A stretch of 64,000 bases of DNA from CAYRQP01 sp964426545 (lineage in GTDB: Bacteria > Fermentibacterota > Fermentibacteria > Fermentibacterales > JCC-6): contig CAYRQP010000003.1 of the NCBI GenBank assembly GCA_964426545.1, positions 1 through 64,000 on the forward strand, read 5' to 3'. The notes beneath the pieces are model-generated. The model was given only the letters and a program-made list of their open reading frames with translations. It had not been told where the DNA came from and ran no database searches. Shown in pieces: positions 42,035 through 51,045 of this stretch. Position 1 is the stretch's first letter, and every line of letters starts with the position of its first letter. Position numbers and translations under genes: made by a program.

Positions 42035-43266
42035 TGTTACCGTCTATTATTCTCTCTGCTGTTGGGCTGGGAATTCTGGTTACTACTTCCAGTGCCAGGG
42101 CTGTACTTCCTGAGTTAGTTCATTCTAAGGGAAGGGATACATCCGAGCGGCGCGTTAAGGCGATGCAGCAGCTTCATATACTGTGGATAGCCCGCTATGT
42201 AGGAATTTTTACTGCCGGTGCTGCAACTATTTTGCTTGGAAGGATACTGTCTTCCGACTTATCTGTAATTTTGGATATAAGCTTGACTACAAGCCGAATC
42301 ACTGCGATTATCGGGCTGGCATTCCTTTTCTTTATTATTGGCGAGATTATCCCCGTCTTCATAGCTAAATGGAATTCATCTTTTGTAATTGTTCTTGTTC
42401 GAATTCCCTATACTGTAATTCATTTCTTATTCTTCCTGCCCGCCCTCATCATCTTCGGCAGACAAAGGCATGATGATGATTCCGCTGATGGTGATATGCT
42501 TGTTACCCCGCCTGATATTATCTGGCTCGAACAGCGTAAAGAGAAAGGCGAACCCGGAGAATATGAGAAAGAACAGGAGCTCATGGACAGCATTCTTGAT
42601 TTTTCCGATAAGATAGTCCGGGAAATCATGATTCCGAGAATCGACATTATTTCTGTTGAAATAAATGAGGATCTGGATACTATCGTAAAGAGGGTACTGA
42701 AGGCAGGACACTCCAGAATTCCTGTCTATAAAGACAAAATAGATAATATTGTAGGGATCTTATATGTAAAGGACTTACTGACCCTCCTTGCGTCCGGTGT
42801 TGACTCCTTCAACCTGGAGGAGACTATCAGACCCGGATATTTCGTACCTGAATATAAACGCATAGATGAGCTTTTCAAGAATTTCCAAACTCAGCACACG
42901 CATCTTGCAATAGTCGTCGATGAATATGGCGGTACTGCCGGAATAGTCACTCTGGAAGATATTATAGAAGAGGTTTTTGGAGAAATTCTGGATGAATATG
43001 ATGAAGATGTTTCGCTTGTAAAAAGACTGGAAAACGGTGATTACAGAGTAGGTGCTATAATCCCGATCGACGATTTGAATGACCTTCTTGATATCGACCT
43101 CGATGATGATGACTGCGACAGTCTCGGGGGAATATTATATAGCGAATTCACAAGGATACCTCACCCTGACGAATCAGTGGTTCTTTCAGGCTATCGGTTT
43201 ACCGTAGAAAGTGTTTCCGGACAGAGAATTCTCTTTGTGAAAATAACAAAAGAAGATATAAAGTAA
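42034..43266 (+). CDS. CNNM/CorC-family protein (DUF21-CBS-CorC_HlyC)
   Basis: The 410-residue protein has a DUF21/CNNM membrane domain (about 1-145 with four segments), tandem CBS domains (about 190-320, including REIMIPRIDIISVE and VDEYGGTAGIVTLEDI), and a C-terminal CorC_HlyC ligand-binding domain (about 335-410). Members are implicated in magnesium and cobalt transport. The gene sits in the ybeY-corC order found in many bacteria. Confidence 0.9.
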   Translation: MLPSIILSAVGLGILVTTSSARAVLPELVHSKGRDTSERRVKAMQQLHILWIARYVGIFTAGAATILLGRILSSDLSVILDISLTTSRITAIIGLAFLFFIIGEIIPVFIAKWNSSFVIVLVRIPYTVIHFLFFLPALIIFGRQRHDDDSADGDMLVTPPDIIWLEQRKEKGEPGEYEKEQELMDSILDFSDKIVREIMIPRIDIISVEINEDLDTIVKRVLKAGHSRIPVYKDKIDNIVGILYVKDLLTLLASGVDSFNLEETIRPGYFVPEYKRIDELFKNFQTQHTHLAIVVDEYGGTAGIVTLEDIIEEVFGEILDEYDEDVSLVKRLENGDYRVGAIIPIDDLNDLLDIDLDDDDCDSLGGILYSEFTRIPHPDESVVLSGYRFTVESVSGQRILFVKITKEDIK

Positions 43267-43315
43267 TAACTTACCCCCGATACCGGCAATAATCAGAAGT
43301 TTGGTTTGATATTAT

Positions 43316-44062
43316 ATGAGAGTAACGACCCCCGCTTTTGTGATAAGAAGAGTCAGGTGGAGTGAATCTTCACTGATAATAACTCTTTATTCTCTTGATT
43401 TTGGCAGAATTTCGGTTATTGCAAAGGGTGTTCTTCGCCCCAAAAACAGTTTTTTCGGGCAAACGGAGTTATTTTCCTGTGCTGAATATACCCTTTCAAG
43501 AAGAGAAAGAAGGAGTCTCGATACTGCAATAGATATCTCTGTTTTGGATTACAGTAATTCGATAAGGATAGATCCGGTGGCATATGCTTTCTCATGCCTT
43601 TTTGTCGAGTATATGCTTAATATCATTACAGGCACAGAACCATCTCATTCTACATATCATCTCCTGCGAAATGTACTTTTTTTCTTCGGGGAGGGGAAAT
43701 CTTACTGGCCTGTATTATGTTCGGGGCTGGAGAAATTGTTAAGGCTCTCCGGTCATGCTGTTGAAGTAACTCTCTGCACAAAGTGCGGAAGAGATGCCGA
43801 CAATTCCCTCTTTTGGAATCCCCTTTCGGGAGGAACGGTCTGTGCGGAATGCACAACCGGAGAAGATAGGGTACCTGCCGGCTTCCTGGAATTCCTGCGA
43901 AAATCAAAAATCACATCTCTTGGGGAAATACAGAAACTAAAGTTATGGAAAGGCGGATTTCAACAGACTTTTAACATCTTGAGAGAGTTTACTGAAATTC
44001 ATTATGATATGCGGATGAAATTAAAATCACTGTCAATTGTGGAGGATCTTGATAATGCCTGA
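43316..44062 (+). CDS. recO: DNA repair protein RecO
   Basis: The 248-residue protein has an N-terminal OB fold (about 1-80: TTPAFVIRRVRWSESSLIITLYS) and a helical zinc-binding region with CTKC and CAEC, giving four cysteines spaced as in RecO. It helps load RecA on SSB-coated DNA in the RecFOR pathway. The ending overlaps the glyS start by eight bases, coupling translation. The start ATG has no obvious ribosome-binding site. Confidence 0.9.
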   Translation: MRVTTPAFVIRRVRWSESSLIITLYSLDFGRISVIAKGVLRPKNSFFGQTELFSCAEYTLSRRERRSLDTAIDISVLDYSNSIRIDPVAYAFSCLFVEYMLNIITGTEPSHSTYHLLRNVLFFFGEGKSYWPVLCSGLEKLLRLSGHAVEVTLCTKCGRDADNSLFWNPLSGGTVCAECTTGEDRVPAGFLEFLRKSKITSLGEIQKLKLWKGGFQQTFNILREFTEIHYDMRMKLKSLSIVEDLDNA

Positions 44063-45353
44063 ATTAGATAAAGACCTTATGAAAAAAGTAGTCTCCTTAT
44101 GTAAGAGGCTGGGTTTTGTTTACCAGTCCGGAGAAATTTACGGTGGTCTCAAATCCGCATGGGATTATGGTCCGCTCGGAGTAGAGCTAAAAAAGAATAC
44201 TGAAGCAAACTGGTGGAATTACATGGTGCGGTCCCGGGCGGATATAGTAGGTATGGACTCTTCAATCATCACCCATCCGGATGTCTGGAAAGCATCCGGG
44301 CACCTGTGCCACTTTCATGACCCTCTGGTCGACTGCAAAAAATGCAAGAATAGATTCAGACAGGACCATATCGATGGAGATAGCTGTCCTGACTGCGGTG
44401 GAGAATTGACAGAACCCCGCGATTTCGGACTCATGTTCAAAACACAGATGGGTGCCCTGGAGGAAGATTCCGCAGAAGTTTTCCTGCGGCCCGAAACATG
44501 TCAGTCCATCTTCACGAATTTTCGAAATGTAGTAACCTCGACTCGACAGAAACTCCCTTTCGGTATCGCACAGATGGGCAAGGCTTTTAGAAATGAAATC
44601 ACAGCAAGGAACTTCATCTTCCGCTCACGTGAATTCGAACAGATGGAAATGGAGTTTTTCTGCATACCCGAAGAAGCTGACAAATGGTTCGAATACTGGC
44701 TCGAAGAGAGAATGAACTGGTATATAAACCTCGGTATTAAGAAGGAAAATCTATGCCTGAGAAAACATCACGAAACAGAACTCGCCCACTATGCCAACGC
44801 GTGTACGGATATAGAATACACATTCCCTTTCTCGGGTAGCGGTTGGGGTGAACTCGAAGGAATAGCCAACAGAACTGATTTCGATTTAAAAGCACACATG
44901 AGTGAAAGCGGACAGGACCTCTCCTACATAGACCAGGTAGATAACAAGAAGGTTGTCCCATATGTAATCGAGACTAGCGGCGGAATTGGAAGAACTCTTC
45001 TTGCTGTACTCCTGGATGCCTACCGCGAAGAGGCTGTTGAGGGGCGCACACGGGTTGTTCTCGGGCTGCATAAAGATATAGCCCCCATAAGGGCTGCCGT
45101 TCTTCCCCTTTCGAAGAAACTCACCGAACAGGCTTCAAAGGTCGCGGAAATGCTCAGACCCCACGTACCGATATTCTTCGATACAACCGGTTCCATCGGA
45201 AAACGCTATCGACGAATGGACGAAGCGGGAACTCCTTATTGTATCACTTATGACTTCGATTCACTCGATGATAATTGCGTCACCGTTCGCGACCGCGACA
45301 CCCTCGAACAGGAGCGGGTCCCAATTGAGAACATTGTTGAATTAGTGCGATAA
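44055..45353 (+). CDS. glyS: Glycyl-tRNA synthetase (dimeric, eukaryote/archaea-like type)
   Basis: The 432-residue class II synthetase starts at 44055 with GGAGG nine bases upstream; an earlier ATG six codons up lacks this. It has GGLKSAWDYGPLGVELKKN, motif 2 (FRNEITARNFIFRSREFEQMEMEFF region, about 185-210) and ETSGGIGRTLLAVL. The C-terminal anticodon-binding domain spans about 330-430. This single-chain alpha2 form differs from the alpha2beta2 form of many proteobacteria. A zinc-like cluster CKKCKN...CPDCGG occurs at about 96-120. Confidence 0.95.
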   Translation: MPELDKDLMKKVVSLCKRLGFVYQSGEIYGGLKSAWDYGPLGVELKKNTEANWWNYMVRSRADIVGMDSSIITHPDVWKASGHLCHFHDPLVDCKKCKNRFRQDHIDGDSCPDCGGELTEPRDFGLMFKTQMGALEEDSAEVFLRPETCQSIFTNFRNVVTSTRQKLPFGIAQMGKAFRNEITARNFIFRSREFEQMEMEFFCIPEEADKWFEYWLEERMNWYINLGIKKENLCLRKHHETELAHYANACTDIEYTFPFSGSGWGELEGIANRTDFDLKAHMSESGQDLSYIDQVDNKKVVPYVIETSGGIGRTLLAVLLDAYREEAVEGRTRVVLGLHKDIAPIRAAVLPLSKKLTEQASKVAEMLRPHVPIFFDTTGSIGKRYRRMDEAGTPYCITYDFDSLDDNCVTVRDRDTLEQERVPIENIVELVR

Positions 45354-45405
45354 TACCCTTTATTATTTATTAATACTATTATCTCGCCAAGTTAGTTGAC
45401 GAAGT

Positions 45406-45813
45406 TTACTCCGTCCCGCTCATGAAGGTGGCGGTGGCGGCAGCCTTGGGTTCGCCGCCCTGCGTAAGAACAGCCTTGAGTTTTATCAGCCGTTTCTTGT
45501 GTTCGACCACTTCAGCTTCAACAACAACTTCTTCTCCGCACATGACCGGTTCATTGAACTTCACTTTTATTTCGACAGTGGCAGCATCTCCTGCCACGCT
45601 CGAAGCCGCATATGCCATGGCTTCATCCAGCAAAGTGGATATTATTCCGCCATGCAGTATCTCTTTGTATCCCTGATATTCTTTCCCGGGAATCCAGCGG
45701 ATTGTTCCTTTTCCGCCTTTGCCGACGGGGCTTAATTTAAGCCCCGCAGGATTATTTTCTCCGCACACAAAACAGAAGTGGTCGTTTCTGAATTCTTTCT
45801 TCTTTTCCATCAT
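45406..45813 (-). CDS. Hotdog-fold thioesterase (PaaI-like)
   Basis: The 135-residue protein starts at 45813, after hflC's stop; a longer frame overlaps hflC. It opens with FCFVCGENNPAGLKLSP, a motif common in this thioesterase group, and contains the hotdog helix with HGGIISTLLDEAMAYAAS, where the HGG and Asp/Glu are active-site candidates. It probably cleaves acyl-CoA or acyl-carrier thioesters. The substrate is unknown. It lies ten bases after hflC and may be co-transcribed. Confidence 0.88.
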   Translation of the reverse strand: MMEKKKEFRNDHFCFVCGENNPAGLKLSPVGKGGKGTIRWIPGKEYQGYKEILHGGIISTLLDEAMAYAASSVAGDAATVEIKVKFNEPVMCGEEVVVEAEVVEHKKRLIKLKAVLTQGGEPKAAATATFMSGTE

Positions 45814-45823
45814 CTTTTCAATA

Positions 45824-46909
45824 TCAGTTGAATTTCCCCGGAGTTGAAATAAGGTACTCGAATATTCCATCGGTACCCAGAATTACACTCCCTGTATTTT
45901 CAAGAGACCTTTCGAGAGTTTCAAGCGAGCGGGTAAAAGTATAAAAATCTGAATAGTCGCTGTATGCATTTGCATAGATTGCCGCAGCCAGACTATCCGC
46001 ATTCCCCATAATCGAGAGTGAGTACATATTTGCACTTGCCAGAATGGAATCCACCCTCAAATCAGTATTTGCCTTTATTACCTCTGACATCCGCAGTCCT
46101 TCAGCACGATACCGCGTAGAAATTCTGTTTCTTTCCGCCTGCATCCGGGCATAGACGGCCTGTTTGTTTTCAAGTGGGAGATCAGCTCTTTTTATCCTGA
46201 CATCTACAATATATATGCCGTATTCCTGTGTTATCTCCCTGCATGCAAGAGTTACCCTCTGCAGAATATTTTCTCTTCCCTGGTCAGACGGAAGGCTAAC
46301 CAGGCGAATGGACTCTATTACTTCACCTGCTTCATCGAGTTCGATGTTTTGCAATGTATCACTGTATGTAACTGTGTTTACAAGAGAAACATATTCTCCA
46401 AGCCCAATCGGATCATTTGTACTGCGTACAATCTGAATGAGATTGCTTTTTCCGAGTTCTTGTCTCAGGGTTGAGTAGATAATGTCATCGAGTCTTGATA
46501 CTGCTGCTGTTTGAGTTCTCACGCTTCTAAGAAACAGCAGCGGGTTCTGAATTCTCCATCGTGCAAAACAATCTACCTGTATATGTTTTTTGTCCTTAGT
46601 GACTACATCATCGGGCGCATCATCGTACTCGAGTATTCTGTCATCATATATCCGCGCCTGCTGGAGAAATGGTATTTTAAAATACAGCCCCGCCTGCTGA
46701 CTGAGAGATACTCCCGGAGCGTTTTCCGATATCCATATCTCGATTTCTTCTATCTCTTCGGGGGTTCTGTTGCCAATTATTATTCTTATGGGATTACCTA
46801 GTTGAAGAACTACTGCCTGTTCGGTTTCAGTGATTATGAACAGACCTTCTTTAATTATCACTATTGCTATGAATATCGAAAGTGCGATAAGTATTTTTCT
46901 CTTTGTCAT
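45824..46909 (-). CDS. hflC: HflC, band-7 membrane protein
   Basis: The 361-residue product has an N-terminal membrane anchor (about 4-24), an SPFH/band-7 domain (about 25-250: ITETEQAVVLQLGNP at the start and YGIYIVDVRIKRADLP) and a helical coiled part with ADLPLENKQAVYARMQAERNRISTRYRAEG. HflK and HflC form a large ring around FtsH and modulate its proteolysis. The start overlaps hflK's stop by four bases (ATGA). Confidence 0.94.
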   Translation of the reverse strand: MTKRKILIALSIFIAIVIIKEGLFIITETEQAVVLQLGNPIRIIIGNRTPEEIEEIEIWISENAPGVSLSQQAGLYFKIPFLQQARIYDDRILEYDDAPDDVVTKDKKHIQVDCFARWRIQNPLLFLRSVRTQTAAVSRLDDIIYSTLRQELGKSNLIQIVRSTNDPIGLGEYVSLVNTVTYSDTLQNIELDEAGEVIESIRLVSLPSDQGRENILQRVTLACREITQEYGIYIVDVRIKRADLPLENKQAVYARMQAERNRISTRYRAEGLRMSEVIKANTDLRVDSILASANMYSLSIMGNADSLAAAIYANAYSDYSDFYTFTRSLETLERSLENTGSVILGTDGIFEYLISTPGKFN

Positions 46910-47868
46910 TGTCCCGCCCCCTCGAGATTGTAGTGCGTTAAAGCACCGGCTGACTCATCTACGACAGTAACTGGAATTGTATTGAGCAGTGAGCTTATTG
47001 TCTCCAGATGAAGTCTCGTTGCTGTTATTTCGGGGCTTTTCCTGTATTCTTCTGCTACAGCTATAAATCGATTTGCGTCTCCCTGTGCGGTATTTACCCT
47101 GACAGCTGCATATCCGAGGGCGTTATTGACAAGAACAACAGAGTCTCCCTGTGCTTCGGGTATCATCTCGTTTCTATACGCTTCAGCTTCGTTTATGTAT
47201 GCCTGCATATCCTCCCGCGCTGTTGCAACATCCTTGAAGGCGGCAGATACCTGACCCGGTGGCTGCACATCCATCAGCTGCACAGTCACAATATGCACAC
47301 CCATCCCATAGTCAGATGCTATCTGCTGAATCTGCTCCTTAATGCGATTTTGTACTTCGAGTTTTCCGGTTGTAAGCACAGCATCGATTGCGTTGTCACC
47401 TACAACAAGCCTAATGCTGGCTTCGGAGATGTCGCGCATCGTACCCTTGGGGTCGCGTACATTGAATAAATAATCCGTTGCACTGTTTATTCTGTACTGC
47501 ACAATCACGGCACAGTCAATAATATTCTCATCCCCTGTAAGCATTTCGGCTTCTGTAAGCATTTCCTGATTTGAAGAAAAACTTATGTATTCCGGAGGGT
47601 CTTCCGATATTGTTCTGTATCCTATTTCACATCGCTGGATTATGTTTATGGGCACCTTGTATACTTCCTGCACCGGCCAGGGAAACTTGAAATGCAGCCC
47701 TGATGTATTGGTCGATGTATATCCGCCGAAAGTAAGAATTACTCCTACTTCTTCCGGCTCTATTATGTAAAGCGGACCGCCCAAAACGAACCATACCAGA
47801 ATTACCAGCACTATTCCTCCCGTAAGTATCTTTTTTCTGTTCATTGTCCAAACATTAACTGTTCGCAT
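46906..47868 (-). CDS. hflK: HflK, band-7 membrane protein
   Basis: The 320-residue product has an anchor (about 15-35), a band-7 domain (GVILTFGGYTSTNTSGLHFKFP to about 240) and a helical stretch with ATAREDMQAYINEAEAYRNEMIPEAQG. I start at 47868, preceded by GGGAGG, because the ATG at 47892 lies in a repeat shared with 62668. It is the partner of hflC. Together they cage FtsH in studied bacteria. A REP-like element sits directly upstream and may end transcription from the bEBP operon. Confidence 0.93.
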   Translation of the reverse strand: MRTVNVWTMNRKKILTGGIVLVILVWFVLGGPLYIIEPEEVGVILTFGGYTSTNTSGLHFKFPWPVQEVYKVPINIIQRCEIGYRTISEDPPEYISFSSNQEMLTEAEMLTGDENIIDCAVIVQYRINSATDYLFNVRDPKGTMRDISEASIRLVVGDNAIDAVLTTGKLEVQNRIKEQIQQIASDYGMGVHIVTVQLMDVQPPGQVSAAFKDVATAREDMQAYINEAEAYRNEMIPEAQGDSVVLVNNALGYAAVRVNTAQGDANRFIAVAEEYRKSPEITATRLHLETISSLLNTIPVTVVDESAGALTHYNLEGAGQ

Positions 47869-47884
47869 TTTTCCTCCCAAGCTA

Positions 47885-47960
47885 TTACTCATAGTACCAT
47901 ATCACTTAATTCTACTAATATGCGGAGGCTAAGTATAGTGAATTAAGATGATACGGTGCT
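47885..47960. repeat. REP/MITE-like hairpin element, copy C
   Basis: The left end TTACTCATAGTACCAT-- CACTTAATTCT (47885-47913) matches copy D at 62668-62696 in 27 of 29 positions. An imperfect palindrome runs from AGTACC at 47893 to the GGTGCT end at 47960, with inner TCACTTAATTC/GAATTAAGATGA pairing. It lies between hflK and the sigma54 activator gene, both on the minus strand. Confidence 0.7.
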
Positions 47961-47974
47961 TATGCATAGGCAAG

Positions 47975-49321
47975 TTAATTCTCTTTTATTTTTCGTTGAA
48001 GCGTCCGCCTGCCGATTCCTAAGAGTTCGGCCGCACGGGTGCGGTTGCCGTCAACCATTTCAAGTGTTTTTTCTATCGCCTGCATCTCAAGGTCTTCTAG
48101 AGTTATTGGCATGTCCACATACAATTTAGGATCCGCACCGGCTGAAACCCCTGATATTTCGGACGGCAACTGTTTTACATCGATTCTATTACCGGCTACT
48201 ATCAACAAATTCTCCATCAGATTCTTTAACTGACGCACATTTCCGGGCCACCCGAATGCTGTGAGTTTCTGCAGTGCTTCCGGTGTAACATCAGGGATAG
48301 GTAAACCATGTTTTTCGGCAGCCTGCCGGAGGAAGGATATAGCCAGTATTGGAACATCCTTTCTTCTTCCGCGGAGCGGCGGAAGATGTATTTCTATTAC
48401 CTTTAAGCGATAGTATAAGTCTTCCCTGAATGTGCCTGCCCATACGGCATTCAGAAGATCTGCATTGGTGGCTGCAATCAATCTGACATCCACATCAATT
48501 TGTCTGTTTCCGCCAAGTCTTGTCACCTTATTGTCTTCCAGTATCCGAAGCAGTTTTACCTGCAGAGAAATGGGAATCTCTGCTATTTCATCGAGAAGCA
48601 GAGTCCCTCCCGAAGCCGCTTCGAATTTCCCCGCTCTCGCTGTTTCCGCTCCTGTATACGCCCCTCTTTCATGGCCAAACAGTTCATCCTCTAAAAGCGT
48701 CTCCGGTATTGCTGCGCAGTTAAGGGGTACATACTGTCCCTGCCTTCCGCTTTGTTCATGTATGTATTTTGCAAGAACATCTTTTCCTGTGCCGCTTTCG
48801 CCGGTAAGAAGAACCGTTGTTTTGACGGGAGCTACAGTTCTCGCCGTTTTAATGACCCGTGCCATTTTTCTGCTTCTATAGAGAATATCAGAAGTTTCCT
48901 TTACGGTAGATGTGGATGTTTTCTCCTTATCCGAGTATCTTATGGAATAGGCAAACGCCCTGTGAATCGACTCTTCTATGTCTTTCATGTTCTTTACATC
49001 GAAAAGAATATCGGCCGCTCCGCACTGTATCCATCTGACGGCATCCGGAGCGCTTATTGTTTTACCATATATTACTATCCCTGCTACTATATTGGCTTCT
49101 CTGAGGGACTCCAGAAAAGTGTCAACATTCACGTCATCTATTGTTGAGGAAAGCAGTACTGCATTTACGGATTTAGACCGGATCTTCCGGAGAGCTGATT
49201 TCGCTGTCTTCTGAACAGATGCTTTATACCCAAGCAATTCTATGTTTTTCTTAAGAGACTCTACCCGGTCTGCATTGTTGTCCGCAATAAGAACAGTGCC
49301 CTTGCCCAGTATATCTGTCAC
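47975..49321 (-). CDS. Sigma54-dependent activator with degenerate receiver domain
   Basis: The 448-residue NtrC-type regulator has a receiver-like domain at 9-120 in which the phospho-acceptor Asp is replaced (VLLSS, S58). The AAA+ domain is intact: GESGTGK (174-180), GAYTGA (220-225) and GGTLLLDEIAEIP. The Fis-type helix-turn-helix ends NRTRAAELLGIGRRTLQRKI. The GTG at 49321 overlaps the carbamoyltransferase stop by four bases, so they are co-translated; the long upstream frame only shadows that gene. It probably works at sigma54 promoters independently of aspartate phosphorylation. Confidence 0.9.
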   Translation of the reverse strand: MTDILGKGTVLIADNNADRVESLKKNIELLGYKASVQKTAKSALRKIRSKSVNAVLLSSTIDDVNVDTFLESLREANIVAGIVIYGKTISAPDAVRWIQCGAADILFDVKNMKDIEESIHRAFAYSIRYSDKEKTSTSTVKETSDILYRSRKMARVIKTARTVAPVKTTVLLTGESGTGKDVLAKYIHEQSGRQGQYVPLNCAAIPETLLEDELFGHERGAYTGAETARAGKFEAASGGTLLLDEIAEIPISLQVKLLRILEDNKVTRLGGNRQIDVDVRLIAATNADLLNAVWAGTFREDLYYRLKVIEIHLPPLRGRRKDVPILAISFLRQAAEKHGLPIPDVTPEALQKLTAFGWPGNVRQLKNLMENLLIVAGNRIDVKQLPSEISGVSAGADPKLYVDMPITLEDLEMQAIEKTLEMVDGNRTRAAELLGIGRRTLQRKIKEN

Positions 49322-51045
49322 GGTTTTGTTTCCGTCTCTTCCGGTACATCGGCGGTCTTCTTCTTTATGATGAACGGCGGCATTACCAGAACATCTATAC
49401 CGGTGCCATAAAAGCACCTTACCGCATCGATAGGTTTAGCCACAATAGGTTCTCCCCTGATATTGAACGATGTGTTCAAAACTACTGGAACTCCGGTTCG
49501 TTTATAGAAACAGTCTATTATGTCGTAATAAAGGGGATTGAGTTCCCTCGTTACCGTCTGTACTCTTGCCGTACCGTCGACATGAGTTACCGACGGGATA
49601 ATCTCCTTTTTCCCGGGAACAACGGGATATGTTTTTATCATATATCTTGCCTGCCCACATCCTTCAAAATACTCTCCTGCATGTTCTTCCATGCAACTGG
49701 GGCAGAATGGACGGAATGCTTCACGGTGTTTCACCACATTATTCACTATGTCTTTCATGTCTTCGCGTCTTGGATCGGCCAGAATAGACCTGTTTCCCAA
49801 AGCACGGGGGCCAAACTCGAGTTTCCCGTGAAAGAAGCCCACTACCATTCCCTTTTCTATCATTTCGGCTGTTTTATCGGCAATGTTCTGTGGCTTTGTC
49901 CATGTTAATTTTGCCATTGCAATGTCTTTTTCTATCTCCGCTTCGGTAAATTCAGGCCCCAGGTACATTGTAGATGGAGCAACAAGCGGAATTTCCGGAT
50001 ACACTTTTCTATGCACCTGAACTGCAGATCCTATGGATGTTCCCGCATCATGAGGGGCCGGAAGCGGATATATCTCATCGAAACCGGATTCTCTCTCGAG
50101 TCTGCCGTTCATTACACAATTAAGTGCGACCCCTCCGGAAATAACCAGTTTTCTGTTTCCTGTTATTTCTCTGAGATATTTCGCCAGCCCGAGTCCGACT
50201 TCCTCCAATGCCTGCTGCGCTGAACATGCAATATTCATGTGCCTTGGAGTGATTTCTTCTCCCTTTTTCCGCGGGAGTCCGAGTATTTTCTGCGCTTCAG
50301 TGGAAAATGATGCTGTATGAACTCCCCTGTGAATATTCAATTTTCGTGTATCTACTACTATCCGCCCTTCTTTTCTGCTGATAATCTCTCTGAAAATGTC
50401 GATATACTCGGGCTTTCCATAACTCGCGAGCCCCATAACCTTGTATTCATCATTATCAGGCATGAATCCGAGATACCGCGTTACGGCACTGTAATAAACC
50501 CCGGGCGAATTGGGATATCGCGAAGATGTAAAAACTCTGTGTCCGTCTCTTGTAAATTCTGCAAGAATGCTCGTATCCCGTTCCCCTACGCCATCCATTG
50601 TAAGAACGGCAGCACTGTCGAAACCCGAACAGTAGAATCCAGCATCAGCATGTGCTATGTGATGTTCAACGAAATGAATTTCGGCTCTGAGACCTGCTCC
50701 CAGGTGTTCTCGAATAGTCTTTTCTATGGAGTTCATTCTTCGGGCTCCGTTGAGTTGAGACAGAAGGAAATACAATCCGCCCGGTTTTGCGATGTAGTTT
50801 TTGCTGTATGTGATATTCTCCCGCATTATCTGTTTGGGAAGCATGTAGAAGGCTATGTGGTCTATATCGGCAACCGACAGGTCGTTATTTTCAAGCAGAT
50901 AATCAATTGTCAGGTTTGGATAACCGGCAAAATGCTTGATTCTCAGGAATCGTTCTTCTTCCGCAGCACCGACGAGTTTTCCATCTATCAGAAGTGCGGC
51001 GGCAGCATCGTGTTTATAGCTGTTAATACCGAGAATTACGGACAT
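49318..51045 (-). CDS. Carbamoyltransferase (NodU/CmcH/TobZ family)
   Basis: The 575-residue protein has an N-terminal Kae1-like ATP domain with VEHHIAHADAGFYCSGFDSAA and VLTMDGVGERDTS, a further stretch with VISGGVALNCVMNG, and a C-terminal YrdC-like part with HGKLEFGPRALGNRSILADPRREDMKD (about 410-436). Members transfer carbamoyl from carbamoyl phosphate to sugars in antibiotics, Nod factors and polysaccharides. The glycosyltransferase gene directly upstream overlaps it by ten bases, pointing to a surface glycan substrate. Confidence 0.92.
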   Translation of the reverse strand: MSVILGINSYKHDAAAALLIDGKLVGAAEEERFLRIKHFAGYPNLTIDYLLENNDLSVADIDHIAFYMLPKQIMRENITYSKNYIAKPGGLYFLLSQLNGARRMNSIEKTIREHLGAGLRAEIHFVEHHIAHADAGFYCSGFDSAAVLTMDGVGERDTSILAEFTRDGHRVFTSSRYPNSPGVYYSAVTRYLGFMPDNDEYKVMGLASYGKPEYIDIFREIISRKEGRIVVDTRKLNIHRGVHTASFSTEAQKILGLPRKKGEEITPRHMNIACSAQQALEEVGLGLAKYLREITGNRKLVISGGVALNCVMNGRLERESGFDEIYPLPAPHDAGTSIGSAVQVHRKVYPEIPLVAPSTMYLGPEFTEAEIEKDIAMAKLTWTKPQNIADKTAEMIEKGMVVGFFHGKLEFGPRALGNRSILADPRREDMKDIVNNVVKHREAFRPFCPSCMEEHAGEYFEGCGQARYMIKTYPVVPGKKEIIPSVTHVDGTARVQTVTRELNPLYYDIIDCFYKRTGVPVVLNTSFNIRGEPIVAKPIDAVRCFYGTGIDVLVMPPFIIKKKTADVPEETETKP

